The translations under genes were made by a program, and so were the position numbers. Positions 44,831-56,289 of a stretch of DNA of 64,000 nt are shown here, piece by piece. The stretch lies in contig JAOANR010000014.1 in NCBI GenBank assembly GCA_030278955.1, forward strand, positions 32,377,453 to 32,441,452. The letters are read 5' to 3'. The notes beneath the pieces are model-generated. The model made no database searches. It saw only the letters and a program-made list of their open reading frames with translations, and was not told the DNA's origin. Source of the DNA: Hygrophila difformis. Lineage: Eukaryota > Streptophyta > Magnoliopsida > Lamiales > Acanthaceae. Positions within the stretch are counted from its first letter, which is position 1, and each line of letters begins with the position of its first letter.

Positions 44831-45931
44831 TCACGCACGATGCGCGCCGCATATTCCTTCATGGACTTCTCCCATTACTCTTCTAGCATCTTCTTCTCCG
44901 ACACATCTGAGTAATACTCCATCAAAGGCTCGCTTAAAGAGTAACCCTCCTATCACTATATAATCCATCACTTTCTGCTTCTCGGCTGGACTAGCTTCGG
45001 ATGGATTCTCCAAGGTCTGCGCTATCTTTTTTATCCATTCGGCCTTCTCAGTGTCGGCCAAATATATTTCCAAATTTCCTGCTATCGGCATCAGCCGATA
45101 CCTAGCTGCATGCTGAGCCAGTTCGTTAGCTAATTCGTTTTCCTCCCTTGGAATATATTCGATGTATACCTCGTCGAATTCTTCTAACAAACCGATTGCT
45201 TCTTCGTACAATCCAATTAATTGGGAACTTTTGACCGAAAAATCTCCTAACAGCTGCTGAATAACCACTTGTGAATCTCCTCTGATTACGATAGCCCTTA
45301 TTCCTTCTTCTATAAGTTGTCGTAATCCCGAAATTAACGCCTTATATTCAGCCTGGTTATTCGTATAAGACTTCGGTAATTGTACGAAATACTTGTATAC
45401 CTTGCCCTCCGGTGTATGTAGAGTAAACCCTGCTCCAACTCCTGAAGCGGCTTTTGAACCATCGAACATCATTATCCATGGTTGCAGATATACAATTCCC
45501 TCTTCATTTATCTCTTTCGGCCTAACTTGATCCCCGATGTCCTCGGATACCGGGAGCATTACATGATCAGCCAAAAAATCGGCTACGATTTGCCCTTTCA
45601 TAGCCCTGAGTGGCTGATATTTCAGGTCGTATGCATTTAACTTCATGGCCCACTTGGCCATTCTTCGGCTACTGATGGGATCGTTCATCATAATTTTTAC
45701 TATATCAACCGAAGCTACCACTATCACTTGCCGTGGTTGAATATAATATTCCAACTTCTGACATGCGTGATAAAGACTTAAACACATTTTATGAATCGGC
45801 GAGTACCTTAATTCGGCATCCCTGAGGATTCGGCTTAGATTATAAATCGCCCGATCTCTTCCTTCATCGTCTTCTTGAGCCAACAACGCTCCAATTGACT
45901 CTTCGGCTGCTGCTATATACAATTTAAGCGG
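44831..45931 (-). pseudogene. Dual RNase H region of the Tat element
   Basis: The first RNase H (residues about 1-120 of the 45922 frame) has YIAAAEESIGALLAQ and RYSPIHKMCLSLYHAC. The second, archaeal-type domain has MFDGSKAASGVGAG (D154), NNQAEYKALISGL (E192) and IRGDSQVVIQQ (D216), the expected catalytic residues. The paired RNase H arrangement is specific to the Tat lineage. The frame is bounded by two TGA stops, at 45932-45934 and 44831-44833, both explainable as CGA to TGA changes. Confidence 0.9.
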
Positions 45932-47164
45932 TCAACCCAAAACTGGAGGGACCAACACTGGTGGATTCACCAGGGCTTGCTTCAATTGCTCAAATGCTCT
46001 CTGTTGATCGTCTCCCCATATGAATTCCTCCTCTTTCTTTAACCTTAGTAAATCGATTAATGGTTTCGACTTTCCGGCCGCATTTGCCAAAAATCGCCTC
46101 AAGAAACCGATCTTTCCAAGGAATTTCTGCAGACTCTTCTTATCGTGTGGAGGTCTGGCTTCTTGGATTGCTCTGGTCTTATTCGCATCGACTTCTATTC
46201 CCTTATTGTGTACCAAGAACCCAAGAAAATTTCCTGCTTTCACTCCAAAAGCACACTTAGCTGGATTCATCTTTACTCCATGTAATCTCATTCTTGCGAA
46301 TACTCTCCGCAAATCGTCCAAATGGCTTTCCATATCTCTTGATCTGACCATGACATCATCGATACAGACTTCAACACATTCGCCTATTAGATCATGAAAC
46401 ACGTAATTCATGGCCCTTTGATAAGTAGCTCCTGCATTCTTCAAACCGAATGGCATTACTACCCATTCGTATATTCCTATGGCTCCTGGGCATCGAAATG
46501 CAGTTTTATGAACATCTTCTTCGGCCATAAAAATTTGGTTGTATCCTGAATATCCATCCATGAATGACAATATTCCCTGTTTTGCGGCCGAATCAATCAA
46601 CAAATCAACAATAGGCATCATATACTCATCTTTAGGAGTGGCTATATTAAGATTTCTGAAATCGATGCAAACTCTCAATTTTCCATTCTTTTTGATTATA
46701 GGAACAATGTTCGATAACCACTCTACATATTTAGCTGGCCTCACAAACCCGGCCGCTAACAATTTTTCTATCTCCTCTTTTATTCTAGGAACTATTTCGG
46801 GCGCTGCCCTCCTGGCCGGCTGTTTATGCGGCCTGAACCCTTCTTTGATTGGCAATCTGTGCTCCACAATCGATCGCTCCAATCCTGACATCTCTGTATA
46901 GTCCCATGCGAAACAATCCTTGAACTCGATTAGGACCTCCTTGAATCGGCTTGTCATTTGCTGATCTAAATTTGCACTCAATGGGATTTCCCTCGGGTGC
47001 TCGTCTGTACCAACATTGACCATTTTCAAGGGGTCTTGAGCTTTGAAATCCGGTGTTCGTTTTGGAATTGCATCCATTAGGTCACTCCATCCTGCTTTGT
47101 CATCTAAAACTCCAAGTTCGGCCGATTCGAACTCGATCGCTTGATTCGGTTGTGCATCCATCAT
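45932..47164 (-). pseudogene. Reverse transcriptase of the Tat element
   Basis: An intact 410-codon frame. RT motifs in order: PIIKKNGKLRVCIDFRNLN (from about residue 155), FMDGYSGYNQ at 201-210, MPFGLKNAGATYQRAM (about 237-252) and the active site CIDD at 267-270, where the more usual Y/F-x-DD is I-D-D. The connection domain follows to residue 410. The ATG at 47164 overlaps the protease stop (ATGA) in a different frame, so RT here either starts anew or lost its ancestral fusion by a frameshift. A TGA ends it and separates RNase H. Confidence 0.92.
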
Positions 47165-47735
47165 TTACTTTCTTTTTCGACTGGCCGTTCATCGGCCTGA
47201 TATCTGACCTCAAACCCCAAATCTGTCCAATCACACTCGACCACCTGTGGGTACCGATCCCCTACCACCGCTAGGAATGGTTGTATGGGTTCTTCATATA
47301 GCACCGCATCAATTCGGTCGGCTGAGCTGACTGGGAACGGAGGTTGGTCTCCTTCCACTTCTTCAACTGTGCCATCCTTTTTCCAGAACCATACTTTCTG
47401 GTGCAACGTTGACGGCAAACAACGAGATGTATGTATCCAGCATCGGCCTAAAAGGGCCGCATACGGAACTTCGGCATCTACAACAAAAAACATGGTTGGA
47501 ATTGATATCGTTCCGACCGTCACATCCACCAAAATACACCCTTCGGCCGCAGTTTGGGCTCCCACAAAACTCAATACTTTCATCCGTGTAGGGAGTAAAT
47601 CTTCCTTTGAACGGCCTATCTTTGTTAGTGTAGCCAATGGCATGATATTGACGGTTGCTCCTCCGTCAATGAACATTCTTCTGAGCGGTCTCCCATTGAC
47701 CCAACCCTTCGCATACAAAGGTCTCTCACATGTTG
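47161..47735 (-). pseudogene. Aspartic protease of the Tat element
   Basis: A frame from 47718 contains MFIDGGATVNIMPLATL, the retropepsin-like active site (D-G-G here instead of the common D-S/T-G). It is followed by EVPYAALLGRCWIH, the second conserved block of the fold. It would cleave Gag-Pol. The preceding coding frame differs, so a frameshift lies near 47735. Confidence 0.88.
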
Positions 47736-47740
47736 AGATA

Positions 47741-48350
47741 TTTTTGCAGTCGGTGGTAAAATCGTGCTTGGTTGAGCTTCCGGGACGAACGCCTCATAGC
47801 TTTCTTCAGCTACTTTCTCATTTTCGGCCTCAGGCCGAAATGCTTCAAGTTTGGCGAAACAGAAGTCCACAGTGGGCTCTTCATCGCCGAAATATTCTCC
47901 CTCTTTCTAGCAAAAGACCACAGCTAGTTCAGAATCAGACCAGTACTCCTCCTCTGCTGTTGTGGTCATCCCTACCATGTTTGCACTAGACCCGAAGCCA
48001 AACTTGAACTGTCCGATTGAAGGTGTATCACTATTCGGAACAATACTTGTTTTTGGCTTCCATTCCCTTGTTCGGATTGGCCTAGGCTTCCACTCTTCTT
48101 TTGGTTTCGACTGCTCGTTTTCGATTTTCGGCTGCATTACTTTCGGCCGAAATTCAGTTTTGTTCTTTAGCCGATCCTGTCCTTCTTTCGGCTTCCTTTC
48201 TTCTTTCCCTTCGGACTTCAAACGAGCCGCAAATACTCTATTGAGTATTCTTCCTTCCGAGAACGAACAATCGTCTGGGAAGTCCTCTTCCATATGCATC
48301 ATATCGTACTCCTCTTGCTCAGAAACAACAGCTGCTTTAAGCCGTTGCAT
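47741..48350 (-). pseudogene. Linker between gag and protease of the Tat element
   Basis: A frame from 48350 to 47907 (Lys/Glu-rich, with EYDMMHMEED and a WKPR-rich stretch) stops at a TAG at 47907-47909. It continues in the same frame through FRPEAENEKVAEE and PTAKISQHVRDLC to about 47741. It overlaps the end of the gag frame by 14 bases and is shifted relative to it. This corresponds to the acidic/basic spacer found between Tat gag and protease; no enzymatic role is apparent. Confidence 0.75.
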
Positions 48351-50538
48351 TCTTCGTTTGAAGGTGCGATATGATCCCTTTCCTTTCGGGACTTTTTTCT
48401 CCTCTGCCCTCCAGGTTGAATTGTCGAATCGGCGTTGGCCGAAATGCCTTCTTTTCTGGAGAATTTTGTACCCATCGGCCTACCTGAGTATTTGCTGGTG
48501 GCCTCCTGAGCTTCTTCATTTCGGGACTGACAGCTTCCTCAGGAACCGTGATCTGAATCACAGTTTTTCCATTCTGCTTATCAGCTGTTAACTTCATCTC
48601 TGTATCCCATCCGTTAGTTATAATTTTCAACGTTGGCTTCTCGCTCTTGCCTCCGATCTCGGTCTCATGATGTTTCTCCGATTGCTTGATCCACTCCTTT
48701 ACCTCATAATTCCCCAATCGGTCAAAAACATCTGTAACTTTCTCCTTTCCCTTCGGAGATCCTAATCTTTTCCATACTCCTGACTTCTGAGCCGATGGCC
48801 AATCTCCAAGCCGATCGTGCACAAAACTCCTGCTTGATGATGTTTGTTCCCCCAATCGATCATGCACAGATCTATTCTGGTCGGGATGCACCATCACCAT
48901 GTTGGCAACAGGGAACGGATTCTTATCGATCGCCATAAGCCTATCTGGAAACTTCAGCTTCCCATCATCGACATGTTTCTGAATCAGCTTCCTAAAATGT
49001 CCACACACCGCCGTGGAATGAGTAGCCGATCCATGAAATCTGCACCAACCGGCTTTCAATTGATCCTTGGTGGGCTGTGGATGGTTTCCTTTAAACTCTA
49101 ACAATCCGTTCTTCTGGCAATAATCAAAAATCTCGTCCATTTGTGACAATTCGAAAGAGTAAAACCTTTGAGATTCATCTCCCCATTCTTTCTCCTTGCC
49201 TCTGGCTGGTCGAAGTGCTGGACAAGTCATAGGCTTTTTTATGATTAATTCTGCCCTTGCCACTTCGGCTAATGCCGGAACATCATCCGTGTTGTATTCT
49301 TCCTGGACTTCACATCTATCCAGAGACTCAGCAAATGAGGCAGCTGACTGGATAGGTTGTGATCTTCCACTTTGACTTCGGCTTGATTTGAAAGCCGCTT
49401 GTTCCGCCAAATAAGTCTCCATCCTTATAGCTTCGGCCGTTAATTCGGCCAACGTCCTTGGTCTTGTTACCATCAATCTGTCCTTGATGGCAAACTTCAA
49501 ATTTTGCTTCAGGATTTGAATATATTCATGCTCAGGCAACATTGTTTTCATCTGAGCCTTTACTGCATAAAACCTTTCAATGAATTCAGTAACTGATTCG
49601 GACGCCTTCTGCTTGGTTGACGTCAGATCAACTACCGAAACTTCAGGACTGGTATTATAGAATCGGTCATGGAATAACCGCTCCATCTCAGCCCATGTAT
49701 TGACCGATCCTGCTGGCAAATTAATGTACCACTCAAATGCTGGGCCAGTTAACAACAAGCTGAACAATATCAAATTGTGAAAATCATTTTGCGCGATTCT
49801 GGTGCATTGAGCTGTAAATCGGCCAATATGCTCAATTGTAGAGCGGCCGACTTCTCCAGAAAAAGTGTTAAAATCTGGAACCTTTACCCCTCTAGGCAGT
49901 GGATACTGTTCCTCAATATAATCTGGATAAGGTTTCCGATACATCGGCCTATTCTCCTGGCCGACGATATTTCCAAACTAAGCACGAATAATCTCAGCAA
50001 TTAACTCCCTGTCAACCAGTTGTGGTGGATTCTGCTGTTGTGGTGCGTATTGTTGGACCACTGGAGCAGGCAGTTGAACAGCTGGTTGAGGCGGTTGATT
50101 CTGTTGCTGATCGTACATTTGCTGTGGAGGAACAAAAGGCCGAGCTCCGTGCCCTCTTGGCGGCCGAAAGGCCTGCTGCTGAAAATTATGAGGATTTTGC
50201 ATTGCAGGTGGTGGATTTTGCACGATTGGAGCTTGCTGCATCCCCATCGGGTACATATTCCTCGCTATTTCGGCTCTAAACATTGCTGGCATCGCTGCTA
50301 GTATATTCCCTTCAATTTGGCGAACCGAATTAGTAACCGCCGCCTCCACCATGAATTGAACCTGATCTCGGAACCGCGGGGTTAAATCATCGTTTGAAAA
50401 CTCCTGGCTGTGGAAGTGCGATGGTCCGGGGAACCCTGGGGGGAATTCTCCGGCTTCTGCAGCACGTTCTTCCTGGATCGGCGGCAAATCAGTCCTCGCC
50501 GCCGTGTTTGCCGCTGGAGTTGCTTGTTCGAATGCCAT
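48337..50538 (-). pseudogene. gag: Gag of the Tat element, interrupted by one amber codon
   Basis: The first part (50538-49981) starts MAFEQATPAANTAARTDLPP and is Pro/Gln-rich. TAG at 49978-49980 follows, then the same frame continues to 48337. The gag core has VKVPDFNTFSGEVGRSTIEH, GPAFEWYINLPAGSV and WAEMERLFHDRFY. GWCRFHGSATHSTAVCGHF (near residue 305 of the second part) looks like a zinc-binding motif. The TAG fits a single C-to-T change of CAG. Since the rest of the frame is open for over 530 codons, the interruption is recent or tolerated by readthrough. Gag packages element RNA. Confidence 0.9.
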
Positions 50539-50541
50539 TTC

Positions 50542-50559
50542 GTCCCACTGGGCGTGCCA
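50542..50559 (-). promoter_or_regulatory. Primer-binding site of the large Tat element
   Basis: Minus strand TGGCACGCCCAGTGGGAC, identical to that of the small Tat element, one base from the 5' LTR. Confidence 0.88.
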
Positions 50560-50560
50560 C

Positions 50561-51246
50561 TGTTTTCTCGGCGCTGTTGCCGGGAAATGACATTTTTCTC
50601 CTCAAGGGAGGCTACCGGAAAAGGATCAAACCAGTTACGGGTCCGGATTAATGATAATACGCCCAAACTTGACTAATTACGCCCAAACTTGACTGAATGT
50701 TCCTTAATATTCAAATGGCAACAAAATACAACGGAGAATCTACCTGTTGTTAAGAAACAACGGCGAATTCACCGGAAAACTAAAACCAAACTACCGGTTG
50801 TTGAGAAACAACGGTGGACTTGGAAGTAACCGCTATGAGCTAAACTAGAATCTAGGGAAAAACTGTAAAGGAAAGCATTAAAGGAAAGCAGTAAAGATAC
50901 AAAGAAGTAAATTTGATAAAGGGATTTTAGGGGTTGGATTGATCTCTCCGATTTTGTGCATGGCATCCCCTATTTATAGCCGGAGCTGAAATAACCGCTC
51001 TCCGGCCGATTCCCTTAAGCCGAATTCACTGTTCGCTTCAATCGGCTGACTTGATATCATTTCGGCCGAAATCCTTTCCTCCGGAGCCTTCTTCCCTTCG
51101 GGTCTCTTCTGCTGCTCTGGATCGTTCTCTTATGACTCTTCGGCCCAATGGATCTCAAACCCAATTTTCTTTATAAGCCTCTCTTTGGCCCATTTTTTAT
51201 GGCCCAATTTTCCCTCTGTGGCCCATTATCCTTTATGGCCCCAACA
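50561..51246 (-). repeat. 5' LTR of the large Tat element
   Basis: 686 bp, the same length as the 3' LTR with about 11 mismatches. TATA element: plus strand TATTTATA at 50971-50978 (minus TATAAATA), about 410 bp from the inner LTR end. Confidence 0.95.
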
Positions 51247-51251
51247 AATTT

Positions 51252-52600
51252 CAACAGAATAAACTCTATACCCTGAAGGTGATCTCTTTTCACATATAGT
51301 AGTATATGGAACGCCGGCCGTGCAAGTGTGCGGGGAGGAAGAATTACATAGTACTATTATTTATTGAAAATCATATATTATTTTAATTATTGAAATATTT
51401 AATGAAGATGTTTTGTCACGGTGAGAACTTAAACTAAAGACTTAACATAACAATATAATGATAAGAAAAATAATTTTACATTTTATTTGTTTATAGCAAA
51501 AACAATAATTCTTTTATTAATACCTATGGGGGAATAATAACAAAAATGGTCCGTAATTTACTCCTAATTCCAATTTCGTCCATGAAGTATTGAAATAACC
51601 AGAATGGACCTCCAAGTTTAATACTCCTAACTAGAATGGTCCTTTTGTCATTTTCTGGCCCTATAACTTTCCTTTTATTATACTTTGACCCCAAAATGAG
51701 TTTTTGTTTTATTTAGTCCTTTTTCAACATATAATTGTTTTATTTGGCCCAACATGCTTCCGAAAAATTAAATAAATTATCCAAAATTTATACATTGAGT
51801 TCTGACCGCCTTGCCATTGGGTTTTTCCGAGCTTCTCGGTTTTATGGACTCCTTCCAACCACATACTGCCGCAGATGGTTCGTGGATGCCCAGCTCCTTC
51901 AGAAACAAACAGCACAACCCTATTTCATTTCCTACCTTAGGGTGTAACAAGGTTTTAGATATATATATATATATATTTCTTGGATATAGAAAGCTCGGAT
52001 TTTTTTGAAGAAATATAGTTTTTCTCCTAATGAAGAACAGATAATTAGCTCCTCATACAAGAAGATGCTTGACTCTGGGGAACTGACCCCATATGAAGAA
52101 CAAATACAGAAAGGAAATTTTGCAGAAAGAAAATACAACTTATTATTTTCAAGAGTTGGGAGGATTTCCGATCCCTTCCATCTGCTTCAAACTCTTCTAT
52201 TTAAAGACGTCCGCGGACTTCAATTGCGGATTCCAATCAAACTCTAATTCCCTGTGAAGAACACAGTTACGTCACTTGCTTTGGATTCCAACTTACATTA
52301 TTACTTTGCCAAAATTATTGCTAGTGGGCTCGTTTGTCAACTCGTCACATGCCCTGCCAACTGTCCCTCTTTAGTTTGTCAGCCATTTATTATGGGGTAT
52401 TGCCGACAACTTTTTGTCTCATACATCTAGCTATTCTCACTTTGGCTTTGGGAAAGTTTTTTGGACGTTTCTTCCATTTAGCATGTTCGGATCCGGATTT
52501 CTTTTGGGTTACCCGAATCTTCGTGCCGAATAGAGGTTTTTCTTGTTCTGCACAATATGGGCTTATGTGATTATCTCATTGGCCAACATGAATCATATTG
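51252..52600. other. Non-coding DNA between the Tat element and the pararetrovirus
   Basis: 51530-51730 has text typical of degenerate plant repeats, and a short (TA)n lies at 51960-51975. On the minus strand 52560-52390 reads as a basic, Lys/Arg-rich stretch that might be the end of a viral frame, and TTTAAATAG near 52200 is TATA-like. I make no firm call. Confidence 0.4.
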
Positions 52601-52629
52601 CACGCCTTTTTTTTGGTAGACTCGATTGC

Positions 52630-53428
52630 TAGCAACTTATTTTTTCCAGATAAGTAACCTCTTATTTTCAAATGAGGTTTCCACAAACTCTATACTCTTC
52701 CATGTCAATGACATAACCAGGAACGATCCATTTAAATTATTTGAAAATATTTTAAATGGATATTTGACATTTTCCATCTCGGTGAGACATACCCAAAATC
52801 CGTGGAGATCTCATCTTCATGGACGGAAGACCAATGGTGCCTTCTCATTAATAGACTTAACTCTGTTGAAGGCCATCATACAAGGTCTTTCTAATTTAAT
52901 AAAAGGAAAGACCGGATATGAACCTTTCTTGACGATTTCTGGTGCCGTCCATATGAACTTAAGCTCCAGAATATCTACTCTTTGCAGGCGCGGGTTGTTC
53001 TGCCATGATTCATGTGCCGCATCACTTAGCCATCCCGGAAGTTTTTTTTTTTTAATCTCCGAGAACCATGAGTTATACGACTTTCGAACCTCTTCTGGCT
53101 TCAATCCCTCGAGCATCCAGAACTTATTATATCTTTCGGATGTCTCGATCACTGTCTTGTTGGGGTTAATGCCCCTTTTGAAAACCAGTTGTTCCCATTT
53201 TCTTTGGTAGTCCAGTCAAGTTGTAGAAATGACCTTCTCATCTAAATTAACCTTAGAGGTGTTTGTCATTAGCCGAAGGTTAATTTCTTTCTCATTTACC
53301 CCAGAGGCTGTGGGTTGACTTGAGCTTTGGGAAATGTGACTTTCCTCTTGCTCAACATTTTTGCCGGTATCCGACAATGGTTCCTTTGAAGCAGTGTTTG
53401 AATCTGCTTCTTCGTATGTGGCCACCAT
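52630..53428 (-). pseudogene. Downstream ORF of the pararetrovirus (unknown function)
   Basis: Two open pieces, 53428-53216 and 53152-52817, lie in different frames. The first is Ser/Glu/Thr-rich and looks disordered. The second has a Trp-containing globular-looking stretch (KFWMLEGLKPEEV, LPGWLSDAAHESW). It sits after RNase H, where florendoviruses carry an ORF of unknown role. The plus-strand frame at 52626-53210 is its shadow. Confidence 0.5.
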
Positions 53429-53689
53429 AATTTTTTGAGCACACTACTCTTTGTTTACCACGGAAGCTGACACTTTCCTGGTTGGCTCTAGTATTGATTC
53501 CCATAGTATTGTCATTGCCATATGAGATATTCGTATATCATTGCAGACCATGTCCACATTGCTATGTTGTATTTGGCCTGCTGTTATTGCATTTATATCC
53601 AGCTGGCCAAAATGTTTTTATAGCTTCTCTAGATTTTCTCAGAGGTACCCGAATCTCGTGATGATAAATCTGCTTTAAATGCTTCCATC

Positions 53690-54148
53690 TCGCGTCAATA
53701 AATCTGCAAGAACATTTTCATGAGATTTTATAACATCAATATCATAAGTATAATATTGACATTCAACTTACCATCTGATAATACGAGCTTTTTCAAATTT
53801 TAATTCAATTTTCTTTTAAAGAAAAACTCTAACATAGGTATTATAAGCCTTTAATATAATTTCATTGCAAGTAAGAATAAAAGCCATTTTTTAAATATTT
53901 TTCATACTACAAAGAATTCCTTTTTGTTAATATGCTAAATTTTAGCTTGTTGTTCAGTGAACAACCCTCCTATATATCTGCAGAGTTCTTGCCCCGTAGT
54001 TGTTTTTTTTCATGAGCACTCATGCCCATCGAAAATCATTGGCGACTGTATAGACTACCAGCCCATCCTCATCTTGAGGTATCGGGAGTTTCGGCAAGCT
54101 GTTGCAGACTTGCTTTAATTCGCGAATTCTCTTGGTATGGATTTCTTC
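53690..54148 (-). pseudogene. RNase H remnant of the pararetrovirus
   Basis: The reading is broken by several stops. A GLFTEQQAK-like stretch followed by NKKEFFVV (near 53990-53920) corresponds to the part of viral RNase H that removes the RNA template. No single long frame survives. Confidence 0.55.
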
Positions 54149-55210
54149 CTATTTCCATCTAGAGCTTGCAGTCTCTTTCAGGAGTGGTCTAAAATCCTTT
54201 CTATATTTTGCAAGGTCTTTGATGAACATTCCTGCGAAATTTACAACTCCCAAGAAACTCTGAAGTTGTTTCTTGTCTTTTAACATATCAGAAAAATTGC
54301 AGATTTTCTCCACAATGTGTTTCTGTAACTCTATCCATGCTTCATCGATTTGAACTCCCAAGAATTGAATTTTGTTAGCAGCGATGGTGACCTTTTTCTT
54401 AGAGAGAACCAGACCTTCCTGTGGCATGCATCTGAAAATATCTCAAGATGTTTAATATGCTCTTTAATATTTCGAGATGCAATCAGAATGTCATCAATGT
54501 ATCCGAATATAAACTCTAGATAATTTTTGAATAGATTATCCATTTTCTTTGGAATATCTTAGGAGCATTAAAAAGCCCCATTGGCATAACATTCGAAATA
54601 TACTGCCCTTGTGGGTGGAAAACACTGCGAATTTCTTCGACTCATTCCATCTTAATCTGATAGAAACCAGATAGTAATCAAATTTAGAAAACACTTTAGC
54701 ACCTCTAATACAATCAATTAAGTGTTCTTTACTCGGAATGTAATAATCATCAAACTATATATTTTATGAATACCTTGATAATTTATTACCAACCTAGGTT
54801 TACCTCTTTTTATTTCACCATGGTTTCTTACCAAGAATCCAGGGCTTCTATAAGCCGAGACACCCAGGCTCGATAAGTTTAAGATCGATATGCTCCTTGA
54901 TAATTTGTTGCATATCTTTCTTATCCCACATATTCATTAAGATGGGTTTGTATCGAACATACTCATATTTATATTGTTCTTTTACATGTTGATTAACTTC
55001 GATCTTGTTTTTATCCCACCATGCCAGAGGATCCTCGTTAAAGTTTCTCTGGATAAGCCTTTTGACATTTTCGAGGGACAGCTTAGTTTCCCCATCAATG
55101 TCTAATGAAGTTATATTTAACGACTTCATTTCCTTTATTGCTTCTTTCAGGTTTATAATTTCCTCAATAGATGTATCCTCAAATCCTTGTTGTCTAAAGG
55201 ACAACAAAGC
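54149..55210 (-). pseudogene. Reverse transcriptase remnant of the pararetrovirus
   Basis: 55207-54848 contains YEYVRYKPILMNM and KEHIDLKLIEPG, the region just before the RT palm. 54543-54331 carries the active-site motif YIDD, followed by KEHIKHLEIF. 54427-54149 continues with KIQFLGVQID and LQSFLGVVNFAG (thumb/connection) in another frame. At least two frame changes and several stops separate these pieces. The motif forms are closer to Caulimoviridae than to Ty3/gypsy RT. Confidence 0.75.
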
Positions 55211-55559
55211 CTTACCAAACTTTCTTTTATCCTACATTTTTGATGGGTCAGTTTGACATCATTATCACCACGTTTGTTGTGAAATATTATTGGCATTAAC
55301 CTGTTAAATGTGTTTTCTCTGTGCAACACATGTATCTCATTTCCATAACATGTGATAAGTATTAACAAATCTCTTTTGTTATCTTAAACATATTTAGCCA
55401 AGGTTTGTATGAAATTGTTACCTAACAAAATATCTGGTCATGTATCATGAAAGTAAACAAGATGTGTTTTTACCTTGTACCATGGCATATCAAAGGCTCA
55501 TCCAATTATGATATTGGCCTGTCGAATACCCTTATTGAGTGCTTAGATTTTCTCGAAAA

Positions 55560-56270
55560 AATCTCTTCCTGAAATAATTGATAATGATTCCATAGCTTCG
55601 CTAGGGAAAACTCCTGATTTTGCTGTGCAAATACCTGATCCTGAATCAATATAAGCTGCAAAATATCCCCACTTATATTATTCATATATTATCTCTACTG
55701 AGACATAATGGAGAATGGACTTGTCATTTAATTCTAATGGTATGACCCTTCAGATTAAATTCTATTCCATTATCTTTTCTCACCCATGGTTGATGACTTT
55801 CGAGAAAACTTAATCCTAAAATCATAACTCTATTGTCTTTTCTGGCGGTGCCTAAGACTTTGATTTCATGTCATGCAATTTCAATTGTCCCTTCATAGGT
55901 TCCAATTGATGGCTGCTGCAAGTAGTATAAGTCATCACATGGAAAACGATTAATCTTTTCAGTGATGTCAAATACAACTATTATCTCTTTCCATCCTTCA
56001 GGGCATTTAATCTTTATGAATGGACTGAGGAGTTGGATCTTTGATGAACTCCTTTCCTTTATAAGCCATAATTCTATATTCCGAAAAAGACATACAACTT
56101 GCATACAACTTGTTGATTTGTTGATCTTGATGAACACCCAACTCTGTTTCCTCTCCTTTTGTGCGGCTGAATGTCAATAAGAATAGAGGACGAAAACATG
56201 TATTTATAAGGGTACAAGATCCATCCAAAACCCCCAAAACTCTGCTAAGAGGAAGTGGCCACGTCACTGT
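55560..56270 (-). pseudogene. Aspartic protease remnant of the pararetrovirus
   Basis: The frame 56137-55871 gives the fold upstream of the active site. The catalytic motif DSGSG lies near 55650, beyond a stop. Viral proteases of this type process the polyprotein. Upstream (56267-56007) a short overlapping frame may be the tail of the preceding polyprotein region. Confidence 0.65.
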
Positions 56271-56289
56271 CCTTTTGTACTTTCCAGTT

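Larger units (their letters stand above)
38679..51246 (-). mobile_element. Complete Tat-clade Ty3/gypsy retrotransposon, 12,568 bp
   Basis: LTRs of 686 bp (38679-39364 and 50561-51246), target duplication AATTT (38674-38678 and 51247-51251), primer site at 50542-50559 and a purine tract next to the 3' LTR. On the minus strand the order is gag, protease, RT, RNase H, second archaeal-type RNase H, integrase. The extra RNase H domain defines the Tat clade. A 3.1-kb antisense gene with a plant mobile domain lies between integrase and the 3' LTR. Coding damage is light: two TAG and two TGA stops, plus about three frameshifts. About 11 LTR mismatches suggest a moderately recent insertion. Confidence 0.95.
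52620..56270 (-). mobile_element. Endogenous pararetrovirus (Caulimoviridae, Florendovirus-like), decayed
   Basis: Minus-strand coding remnants in the order protease, reverse transcriptase, RNase H, then a separate downstream ORF, with no integrase anywhere. This order and the absence of integrase fit an integrated plant pararetrovirus rather than an LTR retrotransposon. The downstream unknown ORF fits the two-ORF layout described for florendoviruses. There are no LTRs. Many stops and frameshifts interrupt it, so it is an inactive fossil. The movement-protein and coat-protein part is not recognisable here and is probably missing. The family assignment is by motif and layout only. Confidence 0.7.

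Noticed and set aside
52626..53210. 194-codon plus-strand ORF
   Set aside because: It mirrors the downstream pararetrovirus frame on the minus strand, which has more protein-like content.
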